Positions 8,422 through 16,929 are shown, numbered from the stretch's first letter. The stretch: 64,000 bases of DNA from Vibrio sp. 14G-20 (GCF_026241515.1 NZ_JAPHPW010000005.1:62001-126000), one strand, 5' to 3'. Notes: generated by a model not told the origin, from the letters alone. Numbers and translations: made by a program.

Positions 8422-9279
8422 CTAAGGCTTGAGCTTCAACACCGAATCGATATCTTCTGCCGAGTGGCGCTCAGGAAGTTGCACCCACGCTTCGCCCCAT
8501 GAACGGTTGATAATACGACCACGTTGAACGCCTTCGCGAGCTTCTAATTGCTTCGCCCAGCGAACTACGTTGGTGTAAGACTCAACTTGTAAGAACTCTG
8601 CCGCATCATATAAATTGCCCAATACAAGGTTGCCGTACCAAGGCCAAATTGCGATATCAGCAATGCTGAACTCTTCACCCGCAACGAAAGTGCTGCTAGC
8701 AAGTTGCTTGTCTAACACGTCTAGTTGACGTTTAGCTTCCATTGCAAAGCGGTTAATTGGGTATTCTTGCTTTTCATCCGCATAAGCGTAGAAGTGACCG
8801 AAACCGCCGCCTAGGAATGGGGCTGAACCTTGCGCCCAGAACAACCAGTTGATAGTTTGCGTGCGTGCTGCCCCTTCTTTCGGTAAGAAGTGACCAAATT
8901 TTTCAGCTAGATGCATCAAGATAGAAGCCGATTCGAATACATTCACATCTTCGTTGCCTGATTTATCAAGCAGGGCTGGGATCTTTGAGTTTGGATTTAC
9001 ACCAACAAAACCAGAAGAGAATTGGTCTGACTCACCAATATTGATCAAGTACGCATCATATTCAGCTTCTTTAACACCCGCCGCTAACAGCTCTTCTAGC
9101 ATGATAGTGACTTTCTGACCGTTAGGCGTACCAAGAGAATACAGTTGCAAGGCGTGGTCACCAACAGGAAGCTCTTTATCAAATCGAGCGCCAGATTCAG
9201 GACTATTAATGTTTGCCCACTTGTTACCACCAGCAGCATCGTTAACCCAAACTTTTGGCGGTGTGTATTGTTGTGACAT
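8422..9279 (-). CDS. yghU: YghU-type glutathione S-transferase / disulfide-bond oxidoreductase
   Basis: 285 residues. A cytosolic thiol-disulfide enzyme of the nu-class GST group that binds two glutathiones. The N-terminal extension (PPKVWVNDAAGGNKWANINS) is typical of YghU. A thioredoxin-like domain follows (about 42-130, LQLYSLGTPNGQKVTIMLEE; the TPNG turn holds the active Thr and Asn) with VNPNSKIPALLD and FESASILMHLAEKFG, then the helical domain (140-270, TINWLFWAQGSAPFLGGGFGHF). The start has GGAAAT just upstream. Single gene, followed by about 180 bases with no clear terminator. Confidence 0.93.
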   Translation of the reverse strand: MSQQYTPPKVWVNDAAGGNKWANINSPESGARFDKELPVGDHALQLYSLGTPNGQKVTIMLEELLAAGVKEAEYDAYLINIGESDQFSSGFVGVNPNSKIPALLDKSGNEDVNVFESASILMHLAEKFGHFLPKEGAARTQTINWLFWAQGSAPFLGGGFGHFYAYADEKQEYPINRFAMEAKRQLDVLDKQLASSTFVAGEEFSIADIAIWPWYGNLVLGNLYDAAEFLQVESYTNVVRWAKQLEAREGVQRGRIINRSWGEAWVQLPERHSAEDIDSVLKLKP

Positions 9280-9565
9280 GATATTTCCTTATTAATATAG
9301 GGTCTCACAAACTGATATTAGGTCACATGTCCTTGGTTAAAACCCCTGAATACGATTTATTTTCAAACTGTTAAGCATGGCTTATTCCAGAAAGACATAA
9401 CCCGTTTTACGAGACGGCTCATGTAAAAGGTAGGCATCTATTCGTGTCCTATTTCGAACCTCATTCAATGTTGGTTAATCTACCGCACCATTTAGCAACG
9501 ACAGCCCTACCCGTTCCAGAAAGCTGTGATAAAATCGGGGGATTATAATTGATAAGGATTTGGCA

Positions 9566-9910
9566 ATGTCTTCTGATTACACAGGCTCGAGTGCAGCGTA
9601 CGCTCGCCAAGAGAAAGGCTACCGCGAAAAAGCACTAAAACTGTACCCATGGGTTTGTGGTAAATGTGCACGTGAATTCGTTTACTCGAACTTGAGAGAG
9701 CTGACCGTTCACCACGTGGATCACGACCATACAAACAACCCTGAAGATGGCAGTAACTGGGAATTATTGTGCCTATACTGCCACGATCATGAGCACTCAA
9801 AATACACGGACCATGACCGCTACGGCGTTGATGCAAAGGCCCGTTTAGACGATCATCAATCAGCAACGCACAATCCATTTGCCGATCTAGCAAAATTGAT
9901 GAAGAAATAG
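9566..9910 (+). CDS. yajD: YajD family HNH nuclease-like protein
   Basis: 114 residues from the ATG at 9566, with AAGGA (9553-9557) at proper spacing; a TTG two codons earlier is less likely. Two zinc-binding CxxC pairs (CGKC near 30 and CLYC near 73) bracket LTVHHVDHDHTNNP and NWELLCLYCHDHEH, the beta-beta-alpha-metal core of HNH nucleases. The family is a common housekeeping single-domain protein in gammaproteobacteria; its substrate is not established. Confidence 0.88.
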   Translation: MSSDYTGSSAAYARQEKGYREKALKLYPWVCGKCAREFVYSNLRELTVHHVDHDHTNNPEDGSNWELLCLYCHDHEHSKYTDHDRYGVDAKARLDDHQSATHNPFADLAKLMKK

Positions 9911-9939
9911 CTTTCTACTAAAGTTCGGGTTCGTAGCGA

Positions 9940-10356
9940 ATGAGCGAAAAAGCAGAAAATACAAAAAGAAGAATTATTGAGGCGGCCTTTGATATTACCT
10001 TAAATGAAGGCTTTGATGCTGCAACATTTACCCGGTTGTCTAAACAAGCGGTTATTTCACGTAGTGGCATCAATACACACTTCAAGCGTAAAGAAGATCT
10101 CGCTTTAGAGTTAGTATCAAAGTATGTAGAGATCATCAAACAACCACTCAAATTTGAATCAGCAGAGGCGTTCTACCAATCTTGGACTGAGGCGTTCGAC
10201 AACGATTCAAGGTTTAAGAAGGCAATCCTAACTGCGGGTCCAATAATACCTAAGCTTGATGGTGTTAAAGGCCTATTTGATTCAATACAAGGTGATGAAC
10301 AAGAGGTTAAAAGTTGTGTTTACAAGTGTGTCGGCTACGCCGTAATTCACGCGTAA
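9940..10356 (+). CDS. TetR/AcrR family transcriptional regulator (short)
   Basis: 138 residues, shorter than the usual 180-220. The N-terminal helix-turn-helix is complete (KRRIIEAAFDITLNEGFDAATFTRLSK, then RSGINTHFKRKEDLALEL, about 9-60). The ligand-binding part is reduced to about 75 residues ending KCVGYAVIHA. The stop is clean and the tail looks folded rather than cut, so this may be a naturally short subfamily. It follows the HNH gene by 29 bases and could be co-transcribed with it. Target unknown. Confidence 0.82.
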   Translation: MSEKAENTKRRIIEAAFDITLNEGFDAATFTRLSKQAVISRSGINTHFKRKEDLALELVSKYVEIIKQPLKFESAEAFYQSWTEAFDNDSRFKKAILTAGPIIPKLDGVKGLFDSIQGDEQEVKSCVYKCVGYAVIHA

Positions 10357-10429
10357 CATTGCATTTGAGCTAGGAAAACCTATCTAGCCCCAACCTTTAT
10401 GCAAAGTCGTCACCCTGCTCTGCACAACA

Positions 10430-10459
10430 AATAGGCCACTAATTCAGTGGCCTATTTTC
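10430..10459. terminator. Bidirectional terminator between the TetR and HD-GYP genes
   Basis: AATAGGCCACT (10430-10440), loop AATTC, AGTGGCCTATT (10446-10456) followed by TTT; a perfect 11-bp stem between two convergent genes. Confidence 0.8.
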
Positions 10460-10472
10460 AAATCAATTAAAT

Positions 10473-12659
10473 CTACATTTGTTTAAGATGATTTTGGGTA
10501 GTTGGGTCACATTGAATATCGCGATACTGATCTTTAGTCTGTAGAATTTCGTCAATCGACCGTATGAAGGCATCAACGACTTCTGGATCAAAGTGGCTCC
10601 CGGATTCTGACTTTATTAATGCTATCGCTTTCTCATCACTCCATGCTTCTTTGTATGGCCTAACAGTGGTCAATGCATCAAATACGTCAGCTATTGCAAT
10701 AATTCGTGCTGATAAAGGGATTTGCTCGCCCATTAAATTATAAGGATAGCCGGACCCATCCCATTTCTCATGGTGTGCTATCGAAATGTCCTTAGCCATG
10801 ATCAACAAAGGGCTACTATGTTCTCCGATAATCTTTGCTCCAAATATAGGATGTGCTTTCATAACATCCCACTCTTGCGTGGTTAGTTTGCCTGGTTTAT
10901 GTAATACCTTATCTGGAATCCCTATTTTCCCTATATCGTGCATCGGCGCAGCAGTGAATAGGTTTTCACACCATTGCTTTGTACAGCCATAATTTACTGC
11001 GACAATTCTTGCGTAATGGCTCATTCGAACCACGTGCATCCCGGTATCATTATCTTTAAATTCAGCAGCATTACCCAACCGCTCAATCAAACTTCGATTT
11101 AACGCGACTTGTTTGCCCGTCACTTTTCTAACGATGATCAATGTAAAGCCGAGGCTCAAAATAACAAAAGCACTCATACCGGATGTAATGATAATCAAAG
11201 CCCACTGAAAGTCGTTGTGCTCAGTTAGTGCCTCATCAACATCGATCTTCGCTATAAAATTAGCCTGAAACGTACTTTGCTTACTTGCAACAGCAAACAC
11301 CTTAGTTCCTTGGTAATCTGTTGTACGCTCCATATCACTAATGTCACCATTACTCGGCGGCTGTGAAATAGGGATAATTCCGTCTTTCTTATTACCTAGA
11401 CAATTCCCTTTCTTACAACGCGATATCACAATGCCCGACGTATCAACTGCGAGCATCTCTCCCGTATTTTGAAAGTATTTTTTGTAATCATCAGGGAAAA
11501 ACAACTCATCGGTCAGTATTTCACTGACAATTACACCAACGATTTCTCCGGATTTCTGTTTAACAATTGGAGTAGAAAAAAACAAATTTCCTTTGTAGTC
11601 TTGTTCAATGTGGTCGTAATAAGCACCTATCGAGAATATTGATGCTCGTCCCCGAAGAGCTTCGAGAAAATACGGATATATATCCACATTAAATTCATCA
11701 TAAACAACGCTATCCCCATAGTGAGTCAACACTGACCCTTTGGTATTTAATACCGCGAATGCATTGTTTCCCCCGATATGTAAGTTTGCGTACCGTTTGA
11801 AGACTTGAATTAGTCGGTTCTGATTGTTTTGTATTGATACGTTTACCTGTTCATTTCGCGTAATCATGAGCTCATCAAACACGTTGATAAACTCGTCGGT
11901 TGAAGTGATGAAGTCAAAAGTACTTCTCATCAAGTTAACTTTGTTTTCAACACCTTCTTGGTAACCACGAACAACGCTATTAAGGTCACTTCTCGTTCTT
12001 TCGATTGCATAACTTCGACTAGAATCAATCAATAAATAACTCACAGCCGTTGCGATCATGACGAAAAATATGATGGAGATTAGAAATGAATAGAGAAACT
12101 TATTTGAGTTGATATCAAAGCTCGATAGTTTTGCATCAGATCTCTTTAGAGCCGCATGAAATATGCCCGATAAAAGCAAGATAACAAGTACAAAAACAGC
12201 CGCATAATATCCAATATGGAAACGGTCATCCGTTAAAGGTTCATCATCAGAGATATAAAGATGCACTGTACCTATGACCAATCCGTCATAAACAATATCG
12301 GTGTTGGCATAATCCGAATACAAACGTACATTTTCATCGATAGAACGATTGAAATAGGCGTTGTTTTCGCTCTTGAAGTACGTCAATGCGCTCTTCCCGC
12401 TTACAACATCTTTTATATCGAGTGCATTGATCGATTCGTTGTGAGTAATAATCGATTCAACCGTCATCCTCAGGTTTTTTGCATCCAAATTGTATAAATG
12501 GGGAGCGACTAAATCCGATATTTTTGCAGCTATTTTTAACGGTGTGTTTCTTGCTTTTAAATGGCCATTTGAATCCTGAATTATCAATAAAAAAATCAAA
12601 TAAAAGCTTAAGATGATCATTAAACCAATGAGCAAGTGTGTCGTTTTCAACCTGCTCAT
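10473..12659 (-). CDS. Membrane-bound cyclic-di-GMP phosphodiesterase (HD-GYP) with Cache-like sensor
   Basis: 728 residues. It would degrade cyclic-di-GMP in response to an external signal. Order: TM at 7-28, a first periplasmic segment (29-148), TM 149-171, TM 188-211, a large double-Cache-like periplasmic domain (212-483, with FAVLNTKGSVLTHYGD and GNLFFSTPIVKQKSGEIVGV), TM 484-511, then the HD-GYP domain (about 520-700). The metal site is intact: H574-D575 (HDIGKIGIPDK), H603, HH at 629-630, the GYP residues at 637-639 and the ADVFDALT motif. Four membrane segments and two sensor regions are unusual. The gene overlaps the upstream binding-protein gene by one base (TAATG), so that protein may feed it a signal. 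Confidence 0.92.
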   Translation of the reverse strand: MSRLKTTHLLIGLMIILSFYLIFLLIIQDSNGHLKARNTPLKIAAKISDLVAPHLYNLDAKNLRMTVESIITHNESINALDIKDVVSGKSALTYFKSENNAYFNRSIDENVRLYSDYANTDIVYDGLVIGTVHLYISDDEPLTDDRFHIGYYAAVFVLVILLLSGIFHAALKRSDAKLSSFDINSNKFLYSFLISIIFFVMIATAVSYLLIDSSRSYAIERTRSDLNSVVRGYQEGVENKVNLMRSTFDFITSTDEFINVFDELMITRNEQVNVSIQNNQNRLIQVFKRYANLHIGGNNAFAVLNTKGSVLTHYGDSVVYDEFNVDIYPYFLEALRGRASIFSIGAYYDHIEQDYKGNLFFSTPIVKQKSGEIVGVIVSEILTDELFFPDDYKKYFQNTGEMLAVDTSGIVISRCKKGNCLGNKKDGIIPISQPPSNGDISDMERTTDYQGTKVFAVASKQSTFQANFIAKIDVDEALTEHNDFQWALIIITSGMSAFVILSLGFTLIIVRKVTGKQVALNRSLIERLGNAAEFKDNDTGMHVVRMSHYARIVAVNYGCTKQWCENLFTAAPMHDIGKIGIPDKVLHKPGKLTTQEWDVMKAHPIFGAKIIGEHSSPLLIMAKDISIAHHEKWDGSGYPYNLMGEQIPLSARIIAIADVFDALTTVRPYKEAWSDEKAIALIKSESGSHFDPEVVDAFIRSIDEILQTKDQYRDIQCDPTTQNHLKQM

Positions 12660-13420
12660 TAGGACTCTCCTAACTTTTTATACTTATCAAATAATTGTGT
12701 GATGTAACCTTGAGATCGTAGAAACTTGATTGCCTCATTAATCTTAGGAAGAGACCCCTCATTCACTTTTGTTAATCTAATTCTTAAGTCAAAATGCTTC
12801 ATTGGCTTTGTGATCCCAATGAGTTGCTCGTTGATCTCTTTAGCTTCTGCGATGACTAGAGGCATAAACATATAATCACAACGGTCCATTTCGATCATCT
12901 TTGTTGAATTATTTTCTGTAATACTGTCTTTGTCTGAACCCCCAATGTTTACGTCATAAAAACCTAAAACAGAACAAGAAGTCAGTGTTTTAAACGCACT
13001 CAACGTATTGGGTGGAGATTCAAAGTGAGAACGCCGATAGATAACTACTTCAGACGTTCGATACAACGGAATGCTGTACACACTATTATCAAGCTCAAGA
13101 AGTTCGGTTCGCCATTCTTTCGCTATCCCAGGTTCAACATCCATCTTCTGGTATTTCATTAGGTGTCGAACCCGCGACTGTGGGAAAAAATGATACTGGA
13201 AGCGGATTCCCGTCATCTCTCCAATTTCATTCAAAAGATCAATATAGACCCCCTTCTCAGGGGCTCCGAACTTCGGTTTGACAAAATAGGGGTACCTATC
13301 TTCATTCATTAAGGCAACATTGAGTACATCAACGTCGCCATTCGCCTGTATTTGTGCGTGTACCTTTAAAGAGAAAATAAAACTCATAGAGATAACGACT
13401 GCTTGCCATACTAATTTCAA
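12659..13420 (-). CDS. Periplasmic solute-binding protein (family 3-like), sensor partner of the HD-GYP protein
   Basis: 253 residues: signal peptide 1-22 (MKLVWQAVVISMSFIFSLKV, HAQ), then an amino-acid-type substrate-binding fold (VALMNEDRYPYFVKPKFGAPEKGVYIDLLNEIGEMTGIRF, ending LPKINEAIKFLRSQGYITQLFDKY). No permease or ATPase gene is near; instead it shares TAATG with the HD-GYP gene downstream. That placement suggests it presents a ligand to the phosphodiesterase rather than feeding an importer. The ligand is unknown. Confidence 0.82.
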   Translation of the reverse strand: MKLVWQAVVISMSFIFSLKVHAQIQANGDVDVLNVALMNEDRYPYFVKPKFGAPEKGVYIDLLNEIGEMTGIRFQYHFFPQSRVRHLMKYQKMDVEPGIAKEWRTELLELDNSVYSIPLYRTSEVVIYRRSHFESPPNTLSAFKTLTSCSVLGFYDVNIGGSDKDSITENNSTKMIEMDRCDYMFMPLVIAEAKEINEQLIGITKPMKHFDLRIRLTKVNEGSLPKINEAIKFLRSQGYITQLFDKYKKLGES

Positions 13421-13497
13421 GTTTTGATCTCCTGTTCATTCTCTACCACCCAATCCAGTCAAAACAAACAGCCAGATTTGATGATAAAATCAACATA

Positions 13498-13517
13498 TTT
13501 ACAATGACCATTGTAAA
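13498..13517. promoter_or_regulatory. Perfect 20-bp inverted repeat in a divergent promoter
   Basis: TTTACAATG-AC-CATTGTAAA, two exact 9-base arms, lies between the divergent cyclic-di-GMP modules starting at 13420 (minus) and 13631 (plus). A consensus TATAAT at 13531-13536 could serve the plus-strand genes, which would place the repeat over their -35 region. A dimeric regulator bound here could control both directions. The regulator is not identified. Confidence 0.6.
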
Positions 13518-13630
13518 GTTACCGAAATTTTATAATAATATAACGCACACCAATCTGTTCGATTAACTTAATAGTTCTTGTTGATATTTTGACAAACCAA
13601 ACAAAAACAAAACAAAAAAGGACGACGTCC

Positions 13631-14128
13631 GTGAAAGTAGTATACATCCTCTTGATCATTTTATTTGTAGCTGTTAAAGCGCCAGCACAAGCCCATTTAG
13701 ATGAATCACTCGTGATGAAAATACGTTTTGAAAGTAGAGATGTAACCTACGATTACACAATGGACGAGCTAACAAAAATAGCCCCAAACCAACTCTCGAC
13801 ACCACTGCCTTGGCGAAAAGAGAAACGAGCTTACCAAGGAATCTATCTGGAAGATTTGCTCAAACATCATGAACCATCTCTGAACATACGTTGTATTGAG
13901 ATCGTCGCTGCAAATGGATACAAAGCGACATTTACTCAAGACAGTCTTGCCAACACACACTTTTTCTTAGCGTATCAAGACGAAGGACAACCAATATCCA
14001 TTAGGCAAAAAGGGCCTATTACTGTGATCAGTGATTTAAACAACCTCAACGACCAAGCTATGCGAGATCTGTCACTTGCTTACCACCTAGTCTGGTTTGC
14101 CAATGAAATTGTTGTTTTTGAAGAGTGA
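13631..14128 (+). CDS. Periplasmic molybdopterin-binding-domain-like protein
   Basis: 165 residues from the GTG at 13631 (AAGGACG upstream); a TTG at 13589 would put an implausible charged tail before the signal peptide (MKVVYILLIILFVAVKAPAQA). The mature part resembles the YedY/sulfite-oxidase-type fold: YTMDELTKIAPNQLSTPLPWRK, then YQGIYLEDLLKHH, VAANGYKATFTQDSL and YLVW-like ends. The cysteine that binds molybdenum in true enzymes is not evident (the only mature Cys, in NIRCIEI, is misplaced), so this is probably a non-catalytic sensor. It overlaps the ribosome site of the diguanylate cyclase gene that follows. Confidence 0.7.
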   Translation: MKVVYILLIILFVAVKAPAQAHLDESLVMKIRFESRDVTYDYTMDELTKIAPNQLSTPLPWRKEKRAYQGIYLEDLLKHHEPSLNIRCIEIVAANGYKATFTQDSLANTHFFLAYQDEGQPISIRQKGPITVISDLNNLNDQAMRDLSLAYHLVWFANEIVVFEE

Positions 14129-14138
14129 GGAAAAAGCA

Positions 14139-15254
14139 GTGAAACATGACAAAGTCAAAAGAAGCTTGGCATTAGCAATCTTCTTCACCTTATTACTGTT
14201 CGTTACGTTGAGAATCAATGAAGCACACTCTGAACATGACCGTGAAACCGTAAAATATATCGAATTGATAAAAGCTTCTTATTGGGCTTCTTGGCGATTT
14301 GGAAGAGAAGTTCATGAACTGGAAATGGAAGTGTCAGACACAATATACAATGATGTAGATTCGCCTCAAAAAATAAAGAATAGGATTGATTTCCTTATTG
14401 TTAACTATGAGTTCTTGACTACAGACGCCAACGTATTCAAAAGATTTCAAGGTTATGCAAAGGACTCGATTGCTAATCACATTGAACAATTAGACCACCA
14501 CTATAATACGCTTTTGTCGCAAGAAAATTGGCGACAACATTTACCTGAAATTTTGGATACGGTCTCCAACATAAAGGTTATTTATGATGACGTGGTGTTG
14601 TACGAACTCAAGGGCTATGATCTCTCTGAATTTGTGAATGCGATAAAAGATGATCGAAAAAGCCTGTTGTATGCGATATATATGGCGATTATTGGCGCTG
14701 CGATAACAATTCCCGCTATCACTTATTTAACTCGTAGTCTCAAAGTAAAATCACTTAACCTTGAAACCGACTACCTTACTGGGCTTAAAAACCGGAAATA
14801 CTGCTTAACGGCACTAAAAAGACAGATAGAAAAAGGTGAACCTCTTGGCTTTTGCTTTTTAGATTTAAATGGGTTTAAAGAAGTTAATGACACTTTGGGA
14901 CACGATGCAGGGGATCAGCTTCTCAAAATCATTGCTAGGCGAGTGCAAAAATCGATAAAAAGTTCTGATACTTTTGCACGACTCGGAGGTGATGAGTTTG
15001 GTTTGATTATTGTTAATTTTGAGCATCGTGCAGACATTGAAGTTGCACTAACTCGGATAATGGGAATGATAAGCCAACCGATTGAGCTCGAAGGAAACAT
15101 AATCCAAGTTGGGTGTTCCGCAGGTATTTCCATCTACCAACAAAAACACTTTTCATCAGAAAAAGAGCTCATGTCTGCCGCTGATTCTGCGATGTACAAA
15201 GCAAAATCGGAGAAGCACAATCAACTCAACAATTATGCATTTTATCAAAGTTAA
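14139..15254 (+). CDS. Membrane-bound diguanylate cyclase (GGDEF)
   Basis: 371 residues from the GTG at 14139, chosen for the GAGG eight bases upstream; an ATG at 14103 in the same frame has no site. TM1 at 8-25, an alpha-helical periplasmic region (26-174), TM2 at 175-195, then a GGDEF domain (about 205-365) with DYLTGLKNR, DLNGFKEVNDTLGHDAGD and the active RLGGDEF (G283-F287). The inhibitory I-site reads KSSD (274-277) instead of RxxD, so product inhibition may be weak or absent. It is paired with the periplasmic protein at 13631, mirroring the binding protein/HD-GYP pair across the divergent promoter. Confidence 0.93.
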   Translation: MKHDKVKRSLALAIFFTLLLFVTLRINEAHSEHDRETVKYIELIKASYWASWRFGREVHELEMEVSDTIYNDVDSPQKIKNRIDFLIVNYEFLTTDANVFKRFQGYAKDSIANHIEQLDHHYNTLLSQENWRQHLPEILDTVSNIKVIYDDVVLYELKGYDLSEFVNAIKDDRKSLLYAIYMAIIGAAITIPAITYLTRSLKVKSLNLETDYLTGLKNRKYCLTALKRQIEKGEPLGFCFLDLNGFKEVNDTLGHDAGDQLLKIIARRVQKSIKSSDTFARLGGDEFGLIIVNFEHRADIEVALTRIMGMISQPIELEGNIIQVGCSAGISIYQQKHFSSEKELMSAADSAMYKAKSEKHNQLNNYAFYQS

Positions 15255-15299
15255 ACAAGATTTTTACTTGTCTATACTCTGACTAGAGAGCAATGGAAT

Positions 15300-15317
15300 A
15301 GTGCAAATATTTGCACT
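15300..15317. other. Perfect 18-bp palindrome after the GGDEF gene
   Basis: AGTGCAAAT-ATTTGCACT has no spacer. It lies 46 bases after the cyclase stop and about 110 bases past the end of the convergent pilin gene. It is followed by TTA only, so it is not a classic terminator; it could be an operator or a processing hairpin. Confidence 0.45.
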
Positions 15318-15424
15318 TTACATCTGCACCCAATTTCCAATCAAGGGTGGAGGTTGGTTTGTATTTTGGCAAACGGTCTTCCCTAACCGATACATAAGCA
15401 AGAACATTGGACGTAACAAATCGC

Positions 15425-15949
15425 CTAGTTACAACTAACCAAATCAAGAACCGGTTTAGCATCTACTGGAACACCCATTCTTGACTCATATCTTAAATAA
15501 CATGAATCATTCACAAGGCTGCCATTTAGCATATTGTTAGGGAAGGTTATTTCCACGTAATAAGCATTGCTGATGTTATTGTTAGATTGTACGTCTGTCA
15601 GAACAAAATCGCCTGAACCGTCAACTTCAATACCGTCAACCAAAATGGACAACGTTTTTACATCCGCGGGGGAATATCCGTACCAAAAAGTACAATCACC
15701 ACAACCAGGTATAATTGCCGCGGCCGAAACCCCTTTAGTTATAGGATTCCCTTCTGCATTGGCCACTAGCATTTTTCCATAAGATAAGTTGATTGCAGAC
15801 TCAACAGCTCCTTTTAGCCCCTTCAATGACGCGTTTCTTGCATCACTCTGCAAATTCAAAAAGCGAGGTGCAGCAGTCACTGCCAACACCCCAAGAATGA
15901 CTATCACTACTACAAGTTCAAGCAAGGTAAAGCCTTTGTTTTTATACAT
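15425..15949 (-). CDS. Type IV pilin, MSHA-like (orphan)
   Basis: 174 residues from the ATG at 15949 (GAGG upstream; a GTG at 15964 is part of that ribosome site). The prepilin motif KG-FTLLELVVVIVILGV is present, with E5 of the mature protein, cleaved after G6. The rest follows the MshA/MshB pattern: TAAPRFLNLQSDARNASLKGLKGAVESAINLSYGKM, then a cysteine pair in GCGDCTFW and a C-terminal Cys pair spaced by about 25 residues (SCYLRYES, LVSCN). No assembly ATPase, prepilin peptidase or other pilin gene is nearby, so it must use machinery from elsewhere, probably the MSHA system. Its position beside two cyclic-di-GMP genes is suggestive, since MSHA pilus extension responds to cyclic-di-GMP. Confidence 0.88.
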   Translation of the reverse strand: MYKNKGFTLLELVVVIVILGVLAVTAAPRFLNLQSDARNASLKGLKGAVESAINLSYGKMLVANAEGNPITKGVSAAAIIPGCGDCTFWYGYSPADVKTLSILVDGIEVDGSGDFVLTDVQSNNNISNAYYVEITFPNNMLNGSLVNDSCYLRYESRMGVPVDAKPVLDLVSCN

Positions 15950-16548
15950 AATGATTAACCTCACACATGGCTATTTACCTTGTTCCTGTTAATTTTTTCA
16001 CTGATATCTTTACTCTCGATTCTTTTTAATAAGGGGACCATTATCGAACTTTAGCTCGACTTGATTTCGTCTGCTTCATTTGGTCTCGAGTGGTGTATTC
16101 CTATCAATGTAGTTAGCCTCATACTTCAAATGTTTTTGAAGCACAGGTTGATAAATACCAAGCCACATAATTTGAACTCACTCCTCGCAACATTGATTTT
16201 TTAATATGAATCAATTCAGCCATTAAGAAACAACAAAGCGAACAAAAGAAAAACGAGCAATATCAATAGATCTTGTACTTCATTGTTGAACACTAACGAC
16301 TACTCCAACTACAACTACAACTATCCAATTTAATAAGCATTTCTTTTGCACATCTCTCTGGCGCAAGCAAAAAAGGATACTATCCTTTTTTCTATGATAA
16401 ACACCTGACGAGCAATTCGTCAAACACATATTATTTCAATAATGCAATTTTAGGTAAGGTACTCAAATTCTGATTTTTTGAGCTCAGGCAGGATCAAAAA
16501 GAGCCTTCCGAAGAAGGCTCTTTATAGAATTCTGTATTAATTTTGCAA
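15950..16548. other. 599-bp AT-rich intergenic region with a symmetric hairpin
   Basis: No ORF with a credible start. It contains the pilin promoter region (minus strand), a low-complexity CTACAACTACAACTA run near 16303-16322, and a symmetric hairpin AAAAAAGGAT-ACT-ATCCTTTTTT at 16369-16391 that looks like a bidirectional terminator although no gene ends next to it. A small RNA ending there is possible but unproven. Confidence 0.5.
16501..16525 (-). terminator. Terminator of the 16549 gene
   Basis: GAGCCTTC (16501-16508), loop CGAA, GAAGGCTC (16513-16520). On the minus strand the stem is followed by a T run (complement of 16496-16500). Confidence 0.85.
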
Positions 16549-16929
16549 TTATACCGCCGCTTGTTTGCGAGACTCTTCTACCTGTTTAGCGCGTTGTTTT
16601 AGCGTTAATTTATCGCGGTATGCAAACCAAACGTAAGACACAACCACTAAGAAGAACAGGTATGACAATGAGAAAATGAACGGCGATTGAATGATATCGT
16701 TCGAGATACCCCAAGAAACACCGATAACAGTCACTGCAATTTTCGCAAAAAAGCCACACATCAATAGCACTAATGCCAACTGTGGGAAACGCGTACTGCG
16801 GAATGCAAGCCAGTAGCAACTACCAACTGCTAGAGCCGCAACATAGAAGCCGAATAGGAAAGAGTGAATATGGTCAGCTGCCGCTACACCACCAGAAATT
16901 GACATCAATAAAATTAAAAACAGTTTCAT
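16549..16929 (-). CDS. Small four-helix membrane protein, unknown function
   Basis: 126 residues with hydrophobic segments at about 2-18, 25-43, 50-72 and 83-105 and a basic cytosolic tail (RDKLTLKQRAKQVEESRKQ). The start MKLFLILLMSISGGVAAADH could also be a cleaved signal peptide. I do not recognise the family. It has its own terminator and is divergent from the OFA transporter gene with almost 600 bases between. Confidence 0.7.
   Translation of the reverse strand: MKLFLILLMSISGGVAAADHIHSFLFGFYVAALAVGSCYWLAFRSTRFPQLALVLLMCGFFAKIAVTVIGVSWGISNDIIQSPFIFSLSYLFFLVVVSYVWFAYRDKLTLKQRAKQVEESRKQAAV

Noticed and set aside
9543..9893. Minus-strand 116-residue ORF over the HNH gene
   Set aside because: Complete overlap with a well-supported nuclease-like gene; no start site or family.
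15255..15424. Possible cyclic-di-GMP riboswitch between the cyclase and pilin genes
   Set aside because: Looked for the GEMM core (GCAAA near GGGACGCAAAGCC) on both strands here and upstream of the pilin; not found.
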